Positions 52,362 to 60,369 of a DNA stretch of 64,000 bases are shown here, piece after piece (the first letter of the stretch is position 1; every line of letters begins with the position of its first letter). The notes under the pieces are model-generated. The model did not search any database and was not told where the DNA came from. It worked only from the letters and a program-made list of their open reading frames with translations. Source of the DNA: Paenibacillus sp. 1_12 (lineage in GTDB: Bacteria > Bacillota > Bacilli > Paenibacillales > NBRC-103111); NCBI RefSeq assembly GCF_900114475.1, contig NZ_FOTE01000004.1, positions 189,580 through 253,579 on the forward strand, read 5' to 3'. The position numbers and the translations under genes are program-made.

Positions 52362-52437
52362 GGGGTCATAGCTCAGCTGGGAGAGCGCTTCGCTGGCAGC
52401 GAAGAGGTCAGGGGTTCGATCCCCCTTGATTCCACCA
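52362..52437 (+). tRNA. tRNA-Ala (anticodon GGC)
   Basis: The 76 bases fold into a complete cloverleaf. The acceptor GGGGTCA pairs with TGATTCC with G-T pairs. The D arm is GCTC/GAGC. The anticodon stem CTTCG/CGAAG holds the loop CTGGCAG (anticodon GGC). The T arm is AGGGG-TTCGATC-CCCCT. The CCA end is encoded. A hairpin terminator follows at 52452. Confidence 0.95.
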
Positions 52438-52451
52438 ATATTTTAAACTAT

Positions 52452-52475
52452 AACGGCAGAGATGCCGTTTTTTTG
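52452..52475 (+). terminator. tRNA-Ala terminator (copy 1 of 3)
   Basis: AACGGCA-GAGA-TGCCGTT followed by seven T residues. The same hairpin recurs at 53800-53824 and 59070-59092, marking duplicated tRNA-flank sequence. Confidence 0.9.
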
Positions 52476-52574
52476 TATTGATTTCTGTTGCATTCCAGAC
52501 ATGTGGAGTCGATAATATTGATGGTTTGAAATGAATAGAAACTAGGATTAAAACTTGGTAAATGAGGAGTTATT

Positions 52575-53201
52575 ATGACTATCGTGTACAAATTAGCTTC
52601 ACAGCTAAATCGGCAAGATGAGGAACCCAATATTGAGTTGGCCCATAAATTAATCAACGAAAATAATATTACAGGTATAGACGAAGTAATAGAAAACTTA
52701 TCGAACAAGGATAGCAAAATTCAACACGATTGTATAAAAGTAGTGTATGAAATAGGACAAGTAAAACCAGAGCTTATAAGCAAGTATGTTTTGATTTTTA
52801 TTGAATTGCTAAAGAATCGCGATAATCGATTGGTTTGGGGTGGATTCACCGCTTTATCTACCATTGCTATAGTATCATCCGCTTCCATTATGGATCATCT
52901 CGAAACATTATTTTCTACCATTAATAAAGGTTCCGTCATTACCGTTGACAAAGGTATACTAACACTAGCAAAGCTTGCATCCGTAAACAAGCAATACAAT
53001 GAGCGAATTTTCCCTTTTTTACTTAATCATCTAGAAACTTGTAGATCAAAAGAAATCCCCCAGCACTCGGAAAGTACGCTACTTGCTGTATCAAACGAGA
53101 ATAAAGAAGATTTTTTGAATGTGTTAAAAAAAAGAGCACAATATCTTACGGTTTCTCAGTTAAAAAGAGTCAAAAAAATTTTTAAAGCACTAGAGAATTA
53201 A
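52575..53201 (+). CDS. HEAT-repeat-like protein
   Basis: The 208-residue protein is all-helical. Paired-helix repeats are suggested by the regular spacing of segments such as IDEVIENLSNKDSKIQHD, CIKVVYEIGQVKPELISKY and WGGFTALSTIAIVSSASI. This resembles HEAT/armadillo repeat proteins seen in many Firmicutes near small zinc-ribbon genes. It has no enzymatic motif; a protein-binding role is inferred. Its codon use is more AT-rich than polA or nrdR, consistent with acquisition downstream of the tRNA. GAGGAG lies upstream. It is followed by the zinc-ribbon gene after 24 bases. Confidence 0.65.
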   Translation: MTIVYKLASQLNRQDEEPNIELAHKLINENNITGIDEVIENLSNKDSKIQHDCIKVVYEIGQVKPELISKYVLIFIELLKNRDNRLVWGGFTALSTIAIVSSASIMDHLETLFSTINKGSVITVDKGILTLAKLASVNKQYNERIFPFLLNHLETCRSKEIPQHSESTLLAVSNENKEDFLNVLKKRAQYLTVSQLKRVKKIFKALEN

Positions 53202-53225
53202 CTAAACGGTTTGGAGGAGATATCG

Positions 53226-53480
53226 ATGAAAGAATATAAAAAATGCCAAAGTTGTGCCATGCCGTTAAAGAAAGCGGAAGATCGCGGGGTTGAAAAAAAT
53301 CTTGAGAAAAGTCTAATGTATTGTAAACATTGTTATCACGAAGGTGAGTTCACACAAAAAAATATCACTGTAGATGAGATGAAACAAAGAGTAAGAGAAA
53401 AGTGCATTGAAATGGGGCTTCCAAAGTTTTTAGGCGGCATGTATGTAAGAAACATTCACAAGCTAGAGAGATGGAAGTAA
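53226..53480 (+). CDS. Putative zinc-ribbon domain protein
   Basis: The 84-residue protein has CQSCAMPLKK and YCKHCYHEGEFT, the two CxxC knuckles of the small zinc-ribbon family often annotated zinc ribbon domain-containing protein. I start it at the ATG at 53226, after GGAGGAG; a TTG at 53211 overlaps that site. The C-terminal half (DEMKQRVREKCIEMGLP) is helical and charged. It is likely co-transcribed with the HEAT-repeat gene. Function is unknown. Confidence 0.8.
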   Translation: MKEYKKCQSCAMPLKKAEDRGVEKNLEKSLMYCKHCYHEGEFTQKNITVDEMKQRVREKCIEMGLPKFLGGMYVRNIHKLERWK

Positions 53481-53486
53481 AGAGTC

Positions 53487-53691
53487 ACTATATAAGATGA
53501 ACCAAACATTCGGACAGCAGGGAGACGCTGCGAAAGCAGACCCTTCTTCCAATCGCTGTTGCAGCCAGATTCTTTGTATTCTTAGCCCTATAGGGGTAAG
53601 AATCCGTCTGCAAAGGCGAACACTTTGTTTCTCCAGAAGGGTCCGCTTTCTCCGCTTGGGCTGTATGTTTTTTTGGTTCATCTTATATAGT
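53487..53691 (-). repeat. Structured palindromic element, copy D with 20-bp terminal inverted repeats
   Basis: ACTATATAAGATGAACCAAA (53487-53506) and its perfect complement (53672-53691) bound a 205-bp element that starts 7 bases after the zinc-ribbon stop. Read on the minus strand it carries the same blocks as copies A-C (GTTCGCCTTTG and AACAGCGATTGGAAG). Its helices differ entirely: GCGGACCCTTC with GAAGGGTCTGC, and GCAG-GATTCTT with AAGAATC-GCTGC. Confidence 0.8.
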
Positions 53692-53740
53692 TCACGATCA
53701 AGCGGCTAGGGCAGTGTAGTTGACTATGACTACTGCGGGA

Positions 53741-53784
53741 TCGCTGGCAGCGAAGAGGTCAGGGGTACGGTCCTCCTTGCCTCC
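53741..53784 (+). pseudogene. Partial tRNA-Ala(GGC) copy
   Basis: Twenty-six bases (53741-53766) are identical to 52390-52415 of the intact tRNA, covering the anticodon arm, variable loop and start of the T arm. Diverged T-arm and acceptor sequence then ends in CCTCCA. The 5' half is missing. A copy of the tRNA terminator follows at 53800. It looks like an attachment-site duplicate or a decayed tandem tRNA. Confidence 0.8.
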
Positions 53785-53799
53785 AACAACACCTAACAA

Positions 53800-53824
53800 A
53801 ACGGCAGAAATGCCGTTTTTTTTT
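53800..53824 (+). terminator. tRNA-Ala-type terminator (copy 2 of 3)
   Basis: AACGGCA-GAAA-TGCCGTT plus nine T residues, one base different in the loop from the terminator of the intact tRNA. Confidence 0.85.
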
Positions 53825-53830
53825 GTTTTA

Positions 53831-53999
53831 GCGTGCCTGGGGGCACGCATCATCTATATCGTGAAAGTCCAGCCGAAGGAGGGACCAAGCCACCTTCGTA
53901 GCTTGTATACCTGTCTATGGCGAAATCTGTGCAACTGGGGAGACCCTCCCATGCACAGAAAAAACTGTAAAGATGTGCCCTATAAGCGCTACAGGTGAA
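53831..53999 (+). ncRNA. Possible structured RNA remnant (HEARO/omega-RNA-like or intron-like)
   Basis: Directly after terminator copy 2 the sequence forms GCGTGCC-TGGG-GGCACGC (53831-53848). GTGAAAGTCC (53861-53870) follows, then a GGAGGG (53878-53883) that can pair with CCCTCC (53944-53949), enclosing an AAGC/GCTT stem. No gene fits. The GTGAAAGTCC and GGGACCAAGCC stretches remind me of the RNA of IscB/IsrB-type elements, but I cannot confirm this from memory. Confidence 0.35.
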
Positions 54000-54097
54000 A
54001 TGGGTTATCTGCAGGTATGGGTATTATAGTTTATAGTATAGATAGAAAGTGTCATTCTAATGGTATATCGAACTTTTATTGTAATGGAGGTTTCGTT

Positions 54098-55762
54098 GTG
54101 AATAACGTTGTGGTCTCGGAGTGGGCGGAGTCCCGCTTTCCATTATATACAGCTGACAGCATTCAATCGCTGTACAGCACCTCGAATCTACCGATGTATA
54201 AGATTCATGAGAGTTTAACCGTGCTGATTGCGATTGTCAGTGGCGAGGGCGTTCTGAATGCTGACGACGGTCAAACTACATACGAGCTTATGGAAGGGAA
54301 TGTTATCCTTCTTCCGGCACATAGGCATGCCGTTTTAATTGCAAATCGCACGCAGCCGCTGCATGCTTATAAGCTGGTAATCGGCACCATGGAGCAGGCA
54401 AGGTCTGCACTATCAGGTGCTATGATGCGGAAAAGCGAGGTGGCCTTTAATTCCAACATTCAATTCTTTCCTCACGAGCCTGCGAGTGTAGCTAAGGTGG
54501 AGGAGCTTTATATCCATCGGTCACCAGAAAGCGAAACTCGCCACGTGAAGAACCAAATTGTATTTCATCAAATCATTCTCCAGTTACTCGACCTTCAGGA
54601 GTCTAAGTATGCGGCAAGCGAACAGCCGTCCATGGAACGCAGCATGGCCTATTTGGAAAACCACTACAGCGATAAAATAACGCGTGAGCGGTTAGCCGAA
54701 ATAGCAGGCGTTAGCAAATCTCACTATTCGACTCTCTTTAAGCAGCTTACCGGCTTCTCGCCCAACGAATATTTGTCGCGTCTTCGTGTTCACCGGGCCA
54801 AGGAGCTATTACTTAACGGAACGGGCACGCTTAGGGAGATTGCACTGAAGGTTGGTTACAAGGATGAATTTTATCTGAGCCGGCGGTTTAAGCAGCAGAC
54901 GGGAGCATCACCTTCAGCCTTTAATCGGAGTTCCTTCCAACGCGTGGCCGTGTGGCTTACGCCATACGCCAGCCATCTGCTGCTGCTGGGCTTGGAACCA
55001 GCCGTCATGATTTCGGACAATAGCGAATATGTGAATACGGATGGGTTGCAGCCGCCGCAAACGATGGTGTTTATTAATGCCGATAGCGCTGTAGAACAGA
55101 TGAAGTCGGTATTGCTTGACAACAATATCGAGCTGATTTTTGCAGCAAGCCAGCATTTGTATGAATACGGGTTGAATGCCGGACAATTGAGGGCTGTAGC
55201 GCCTATTATGGAAATTTCATGGATGGAAATAGGATGGAAGGAACACCTTCGCCGTATCGCCCAGGTTATTCAGAGAAGCGAGCGGGCAGAGCGGTGGTTA
55301 GCCGAATTTGAACAAGAGGAACGGACAGCCCGTTCGCTGGTGCAGCAAAGCGGAGCTTCGGATGAGATCCTTACGATTCTCGTCATTAAACCGGAGCAAT
55401 TGCTCGTTTATGGAGCTCGCAATATTGGATATGTTATGTATCAATCGCTCGGGCTGCGGCCTCCTGCAAGGATCCAGCAGGAAATAGAGAAGCTCGGGGA
55501 TCAATTGCATTCCATTCCCATCGATATATCGGAGCTCGCGGATTATGCAGGAGAACGGATATTGGTAACTGTATTTCCGGATGTTAAAGGCTCCACTGCG
55601 CATTCTGAAGCGATATTTAACTCTCCCTATTGGAATGAGCTTCCCGCCGTACAGCGGAATTGCATACATCATCTTGATAAGGATGAATGGATCCCCTACA
55701 ACCCGGTTTCTATTCGTTTGCAGCTTCAACGAGCTGTAGCGTTATTTACTGTCCATCAATAG
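54098..55762 (+). CDS. AraC regulator fused to a siderophore-binding domain (Btr-like)
   Basis: The 554-residue protein has three parts. An N-terminal cupin-like segment is followed by an AraC helix-turn-helix at about 185-280 (LAEIAGVSKSHYSTLFKQL and LREIALKVGYKDEFYLSRRF). A C-terminal FeuA/FepB-type ligand domain runs from about 285 to the end (ELIFAASQHLYEYG, MEISWMEIGWKEHL). This is the architecture of Bacillus subtilis Btr, which binds ferric bacillibactin and activates feuABC. I start at the GTG at 54098, 7 bases after GGAGG. The feu-like genes follow at once, so it very likely activates them. Confidence 0.85.
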   Translation: MNNVVVSEWAESRFPLYTADSIQSLYSTSNLPMYKIHESLTVLIAIVSGEGVLNADDGQTTYELMEGNVILLPAHRHAVLIANRTQPLHAYKLVIGTMEQARSALSGAMMRKSEVAFNSNIQFFPHEPASVAKVEELYIHRSPESETRHVKNQIVFHQIILQLLDLQESKYAASEQPSMERSMAYLENHYSDKITRERLAEIAGVSKSHYSTLFKQLTGFSPNEYLSRLRVHRAKELLLNGTGTLREIALKVGYKDEFYLSRRFKQQTGASPSAFNRSSFQRVAVWLTPYASHLLLLGLEPAVMISDNSEYVNTDGLQPPQTMVFINADSAVEQMKSVLLDNNIELIFAASQHLYEYGLNAGQLRAVAPIMEISWMEIGWKEHLRRIAQVIQRSERAERWLAEFEQEERTARSLVQQSGASDEILTILVIKPEQLLVYGARNIGYVMYQSLGLRPPARIQQEIEKLGDQLHSIPIDISELADYAGERILVTVFPDVKGSTAHSEAIFNSPYWNELPAVQRNCIHHLDKDEWIPYNPVSIRLQLQRAVALFTVHQ

Positions 55763-55831
55763 TCCATGCTTATTATCAAACAAAAAGGCATGGTTCGGCG
55801 CCTGACGCATCCATATAATAGTTTATGTAGA

Positions 55832-55846
55832 TGAGAATGATTTTCA
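55832..55846. promoter_or_regulatory. Fur box upstream of the siderophore transporter genes
   Basis: TGAGAATGATTTTCA matches the 7-1-7 Fur palindrome TGATAATNATTATCA at 12 of 14 defined positions and lies 56 bases before the binding-protein gene. It implies iron repression in addition to activation by the AraC-type regulator. Confidence 0.8.
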
Positions 55847-55901
55847 TAATCATATACATGATCATGAAGACATCATAATTGAAAAGGGAGAGAGTCATTT
55901 C

Positions 55902-56861
55902 ATGAAAAAGCTTTTTGTTCCGATCCTTCTGATTCTTGTTCTTCTATTGAGCGCTTGTGGCGGCAATCAAGTGAACAATAACAACCAAGCAATCAGCCCT
56001 TCTGCAAATTCTTCTTCGGCCGTTCCGTCAGCCGCCTCGAAATCCGATACCATTACTTATCAATCAGAGAGCGGACCCGTAGAAGTTCCAGCTCACCCAA
56101 AGCGCGTCGTCGTACTCACCAGATTCCTGACGGGTAATGTGATGATACTTGGTGTACCACTGGTTGGCGTGGACGAAATGTCTAAGAACAATCCGAACTT
56201 CGTAAAAAAGCTGGAAAACGTATCGGCAGTTTCGGATGAAAGTCTGGAAAAGATAATCGAGCTGAATCCGGACCTTATTATCGGACTATCGGATATTAAA
56301 AACATCGATAAATTCAAGCAAATCGCCCCAACGGTTACATATACGTACGGTAAAGTCGATTTCAAGAAACAGCAGGTTGAAATCGGTAAATTGTTGAATA
56401 AAGAAAAAGAAGCTCAGGCTTGGGTGGATGATTTCGATGCTCGAACCAAGAAGGCTGGAGAAGAAATCAAGGCGAAGATCGGTGCGGAGGCGACGGTTTC
56501 GGTCATCGAGACGTTCAATAAGCAGCTCTACGTCTATGGAGACAACTTTGGCCGCGGAACTGAAATTCTGTATCAGCAATTCGGGCTGAAAATGCCGGAG
56601 AAAGTCAAAGCAGCGACAAAAAAAGATGGTTTTTTCGCCTTGTCGACGGAAGTTCTGAAGGATTACACGGGTGACTATGTCATTTTCAGCAAGGATGCGG
56701 ATCAAAACAACTCGTTCCAGAACACCGAGACATACAAGAATCTTCCCTCTGTTAAAAATCAACACGTCTATGAGGCCGATGCGAAGACTTTCTATTTTAA
56801 CGATCCTCTGAGCATGGAATACCAACTGGAATTTTTCATCCGGCATTTTCTCGGCCATTAG
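55902..56861 (+). CDS. Iron-siderophore ABC transporter binding lipoprotein (FeuA-like)
   Basis: The 319-residue protein has a signal peptide with lipobox LSAC (C19), an Asn/Ser-rich linker and a class III periplasmic-binding fold with VPAHPKRVVVL, IIELNPDLIIGLSD and the long bridging helix. It would capture a ferric siderophore outside the membrane. AAAGGGAGAG precedes the ATG. It is followed by two FecCD permease genes and preceded by a Fur box and a Btr-like regulator. Catecholate specificity is plausible from the FeuA/Btr context but unproved. Confidence 0.9.
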   Translation: MKKLFVPILLILVLLLSACGGNQVNNNNQAISPSANSSSAVPSAASKSDTITYQSESGPVEVPAHPKRVVVLTRFLTGNVMILGVPLVGVDEMSKNNPNFVKKLENVSAVSDESLEKIIELNPDLIIGLSDIKNIDKFKQIAPTVTYTYGKVDFKKQQVEIGKLLNKEKEAQAWVDDFDARTKKAGEEIKAKIGAEATVSVIETFNKQLYVYGDNFGRGTEILYQQFGLKMPEKVKAATKKDGFFALSTEVLKDYTGDYVIFSKDADQNNSFQNTETYKNLPSVKNQHVYEADAKTFYFNDPLSMEYQLEFFIRHFLGH

Positions 56862-56877
56862 GAATTGATGACATCCA

Positions 56878-57885
56878 ATGAAGAGTAAACGACAACCCGT
56901 TGCTATTTCATATAAGCTCCTTGGCTGCTTGCTTGTACTCGTGCTGTGTTTCGTCCTATCGATGATATTCGGCGCAGCGGAAACAACGCTCCGTGACCTA
57001 TGGCTGGCGCTGACTTTCGCCCCGAAGGACGAAAAAGTTCTCGTCCTTCGCGAGCTTCGGATGCCCCGCGAGCTGGCCGCGATTCTGATCGGGGCCGCTT
57101 TGGCAGTGTCCGGCGCCATCATGCAGGGGGTCACCCGCAATCCATTGGCCGATCCGGGCTTGCTAGGTCTGACTTCCGGCGCCAATCTGGCGCTCGCATT
57201 GGCTTTCGTGTTGTTCCCCGGGCTGAACTACTTTGGCATCATGGTATCCTGTTTCCTCGGCGCTGCTTTTGGAGCGGCTTTGGTACTTGCTCTTGGCTCA
57301 ACGCGCCGTGGCCGGCTGTCTCCGACTCGAATCGTATTGGCCGGAGCGGCAGTGTCCGCGTTTCTGTATGCCATCGGTGAAGGCGTCAGCCTCGTATTCA
57401 AAATATCTAAGGACGTATCCATGTGGACTGCCGGAGGCTTGATCGGAACCACATGGGGACAAATCCAGGCGATTGCGCCGGTGATTCTTCTGGGCATTGC
57501 AGCGGCTATGTTCCTATCCAACCAAGTGAGCGTTCTCAGCTTGAGCGATGAGGTGGCCACTGGATTAGGGCAAAAGCTAATGCTGATCAAAGCGATTCTA
57601 TTGGTTCTTGTCATTGTGCTTACCGGCTCATCAGTGGCACTCGTCGGTAATATGGCATTCGTGGGTCTAATGATTCCTCACATTGTCCGCAAGCTCGTAG
57701 GTACCCATTATCGGCATGTCTTGCCCTTCTCGGCTTTGACGGGAGCCACGTTCATCCTGCTTGCCGATACGCTGGGCCGTACGATCAACGCACCTTACGA
57801 GACCCCTCTGGTAGCTATCGTAGCCATGCTGGGCTTGCCTTTCTTCTTATTCGTCGTGCGTAAAGGAGGCAAAGTTCTCTCATGA
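56878..57885 (+). CDS. Ferric siderophore ABC permease (FecCD family, first)
   Basis: The 335-residue permease has nine to ten membrane segments and the FecCD signatures RELAAILIGAALAVSGAIMQ, TRNPLADPGLLGLTSGANL and VALVGNMAFVGLMIPHIVRKL. It overlaps the second permease by ATGA and starts 17 bases after the binding-protein gene. Base composition is visibly more GC-rich than the surrounding tRNA-proximal genes. Confidence 0.92.
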   Translation: MKSKRQPVAISYKLLGCLLVLVLCFVLSMIFGAAETTLRDLWLALTFAPKDEKVLVLRELRMPRELAAILIGAALAVSGAIMQGVTRNPLADPGLLGLTSGANLALALAFVLFPGLNYFGIMVSCFLGAAFGAALVLALGSTRRGRLSPTRIVLAGAAVSAFLYAIGEGVSLVFKISKDVSMWTAGGLIGTTWGQIQAIAPVILLGIAAAMFLSNQVSVLSLSDEVATGLGQKLMLIKAILLVLVIVLTGSSVALVGNMAFVGLMIPHIVRKLVGTHYRHVLPFSALTGATFILLADTLGRTINAPYETPLVAIVAMLGLPFFLFVVRKGGKVLS

Positions 57886-58889
57886 CCCTGTCCTCTCTTA
57901 TCCGCAAACAACGCCTGATCCTTCTTTTCTGCTTGGGGCTAATCGCTGTAACGGCTGTAGCGAGCATGGGGATAGGGTATTCCTCTTTGTCGTTTGACAG
58001 GCTGATCCCCGTCTTGTGGGGCCATGGCACCTTCAAGGAAAATTTCGTTCTGTTCTCCGTCCGATTGCCGCGAATTGTGATTACCTTGCTGTCCGGCATG
58101 GCGCTTGCGATGGCCGGCTCCATATTGCAAAGCGTTACTCGCAATGATCTGGCCGATCCTGGCCTTATCGGCATCAATTCCGGATCGGGAGTTGCGATCG
58201 CTATCTTCTTCCTGTACTTCCCGATCAACGTAGGATCGTTCGTCTATATGCTGCCGTTGGTCGCACTGATTGGCGCATTGGTCACGGCTGCACTTATTTA
58301 TATTTTTGCATATAGCCGAACGAAAGGGCTTGATCCTATCCGGCTAGTTCTGGTCGGGGTGGGCTTTTCCCTGGCTTTATCGGGGATTATGATCGTAATT
58401 ATCTCATCGGCAGAACGCTCGAAGGTCGACTTTATCGCGAAATGGCTCGCGGGCAACGTTTGGGGAGCGGATTGGCCGTTTATCTGGGCTTTGCTTCCTT
58501 GGGTGATTCTGCTAATTCCGTTTGCCTTATACAAGTCTCGTAAGCTGGATCTTTTCAGTTTGGGAGAAGAAGTGGCGATTGGCCTCGGACTGAAGCTTGA
58601 ACGGGAACGCCTCATGTTGATTCTGGCCGCCGTCGCCGCGTCAGCGTCAGCGGTATCTGTCACAGGCGGGATCGCATTTATAGGTTTAATGGCACCACAT
58701 ATTGCCAAGGCGTTGGTCGGTCCGCGTAATCGATTGTTCATCCCCGTCGCTGTTTTGCTTGGAGGGTGGCTCTTGCTCATCGCGGACACGCTCGGTCGCA
58801 ATCTCGTCAGTCCTAATGGTATTCCGGCTGGCATTATGGTATCGGTGATCGGCGGTCCATACTTCGTTTATTTACTTCTAAAAAAATAG
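57882..58889 (+). CDS. Ferric siderophore ABC permease (FecCD family, second)
   Basis: The 335-residue protein carries the same family signatures: RLPRIVITLLSGMALAMAGS, TRNDLADPGLIGINSGSGV and VTGGIAFIGLMAPHIAKAL. It forms a heterodimeric channel with the previous permease. No ATPase gene follows, as in B. subtilis feuABC, where the separate ATPase YusV serves several siderophore transporters. The gene ends the operon. Confidence 0.92.
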   Translation: MTLSSLIRKQRLILLFCLGLIAVTAVASMGIGYSSLSFDRLIPVLWGHGTFKENFVLFSVRLPRIVITLLSGMALAMAGSILQSVTRNDLADPGLIGINSGSGVAIAIFFLYFPINVGSFVYMLPLVALIGALVTAALIYIFAYSRTKGLDPIRLVLVGVGFSLALSGIMIVIISSAERSKVDFIAKWLAGNVWGADWPFIWALLPWVILLIPFALYKSRKLDLFSLGEEVAIGLGLKLERERLMLILAAVAASASAVSVTGGIAFIGLMAPHIAKALVGPRNRLFIPVAVLLGGWLLLIADTLGRNLVSPNGIPAGIMVSVIGGPYFVYLLLKK

Positions 58890-59069
58890 CTCTGGTTCGC
58901 ATATGAAAAAAAGATCAACTAGGGCTTTTGCCAATAGACTTGTCCCTTTGAGACTACCAGAACTTATCAAGTGGTATCGGGGCCATATATATTTCAAAAA
59001 GGTGACCTAACTAAGCATCTTTCATTATGTAGCTAGCGCGAATGTTACAAGTCATAAACCATAAACCAA

Positions 59070-59092
59070 AACGGCAGAGATGCCGTTTTTTT
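59070..59092 (+). terminator. tRNA-Ala-type terminator (copy 3 of 3)
   Basis: AACGGCA-GAGA-TGCCGTT plus seven T residues is identical to the hairpin after tRNA-Ala. It lies directly in front of a transposase remnant. The 180 bases between the permease stop and this hairpin hold no gene I can support. Confidence 0.85.
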
Positions 59093-59422
59093 GTTGTGTT
59101 TCTTTTCCTTACAGCTTTCAGTTCCTATGCCAATTCAAAAGGCTTGGCTCATTACCGATTCAAGTCCGACGGAAAGCAACGTGTGAAAGGCGTGTACCAT
59201 ATCGAAAACGTAAACAGCTGCCACAGCCGTTTGAAGAAATGGATGGATCGCTTTAATGGTGTTGCAACTAAATATTTGCAACATTATTTGGCTTGGTTTC
59301 GTTACTTAGACAGCAAGGAATATGAGAATACCGCATCGAATAAGAAAAACATGTTGGTCAAATCGTGCCTATTTACTGTGACCGACACGAACACCAAACT
59401 TCGGCTTTCTGCTTATTCTTGA
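59090..59422 (+). pseudogene. IS1595 (ISXO2-like) transposase, C-terminal remnant
   Basis: The frame encodes about 110 residues matching the end of ISXO2-like transposases: a KGLAHYRFKS segment, VYHIENVNSCHSRLKKWM, and RFNGVATKYLQHYLAWFR. The zinc ribbon and most of the catalytic core are missing, and there is no proper start, so it is a truncated copy. It abuts terminator copy 3, which suggests that rearrangement at this hairpin removed the 5' part. Confidence 0.78.
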
Positions 59423-59494
59423 TAAGCTAAACGGAGTTTACTTCAATCCGCAAGTTTTATTTAGAACAATTTGATAAATGAACGGAAGTGACTA

Positions 59495-60007
59495 ATGAAC
59501 ATTCGTCTGTTGAATGACTCTGATGCCCAAGTGTACAAGGAAGTAAGGTTGCGTGCATTGAAAAATGATTCTGATGCATTTGGATCAACGTATGAGCAAG
59601 AAGAAACTAAACCTCTGGGGTACATTATAGAAAGGATACACCATACAAAAGATCAATTTGCATTGGGATGTTTTGACGACAATAACACATTAGTTGGCAT
59701 TGTCAATTTTTCACGTGAAAACAGGCTTAAGACGGCACATAAAGGAAATATTTACGGCATGTACGTAGAGCCTAAATTTCGAGGAAGGGGGTTAGGTAAA
59801 GCCCTTCTAATAGCCTTAATTGAAAGAGCAACAAAAGAATGTGAAGGGTTGGAACAGATTCATTTGACGGTTGTGTCTAATAACAAATCAGCAAAACGCT
59901 TATATGTCTCGCTGGGGTTTGAAGTTTACGGTGTAGAACCACATGCATTAAAGTTTGATGAACAGTATTTCGATGAAGACTTAATGATTTTAAGATTGCG
60001 ACTTTAA
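59495..60007 (+). CDS. GNAT family N-acetyltransferase
   Basis: The 170-residue protein has the GNAT fold with acetyl-CoA pyrophosphate loop RGRGLGKALL, preceded by the strand IYGMYVEPKF and followed by VVSNNKSAKRLYVSLGFEVYG. The substrate is unknown. GGAAGTGA precedes the ATG. It is followed by a hairpin terminator. Confidence 0.88.
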   Translation: MNIRLLNDSDAQVYKEVRLRALKNDSDAFGSTYEQEETKPLGYIIERIHHTKDQFALGCFDDNNTLVGIVNFSRENRLKTAHKGNIYGMYVEPKFRGRGLGKALLIALIERATKECEGLEQIHLTVVSNNKSAKRLYVSLGFEVYGVEPHALKFDEQYFDEDLMILRLRL

Positions 60008-60031
60008 ACTAAAGGGCACGATAGCTCAATG

Positions 60032-60058
60032 AACCGCCTTTTCAGCAAGGCGGTTTTC
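60032..60058 (+). terminator. Terminator after the acetyltransferase gene
   Basis: AACCGCCTT (60032-60040) pairs with AAGGCGGTT (60047-60055) around a 6-base loop and is followed by TTC and T-rich sequence. From here to the GH105 gene at 60370 no gene is supported. A weak hairpin AAGAAGG/CCTTCTT lies at 60256-60290. Confidence 0.85.
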
Positions 60059-60369
60059 TTATGGTTTATTATCAACATTAGGACTTAAAAAAGCTAATGA
60101 GAAAGTAACATGCCGCTTTTCTAATGCACCTATTTTTTAAAATAGTTATTCAAAAATTACATCTCATGGCATTTATTTGGTACCCATATAGTTACTGCAG
60201 TTGTTGAAGAAACCTGCCCGTTACTTTTTTCTTTTTTCGTTGCTCAGAAGGAGAAAAGAAGGTACAATGACTAGTAAGTTCTGCCTTCTTATTGGTTTTT
60301 ATTTGGTTAATCGCTTTTTCAACCTGGGATTCACTATGAAACAAACATAAACAAAAAGGAGCAACTGCC

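Noticed and set aside
53720-53998. 92-codon frame across the tRNA-Ala remnant and terminator copy 2
   Set aside because: It runs through a partial tRNA, a terminator and a structured non-coding stretch, so coding is implausible.
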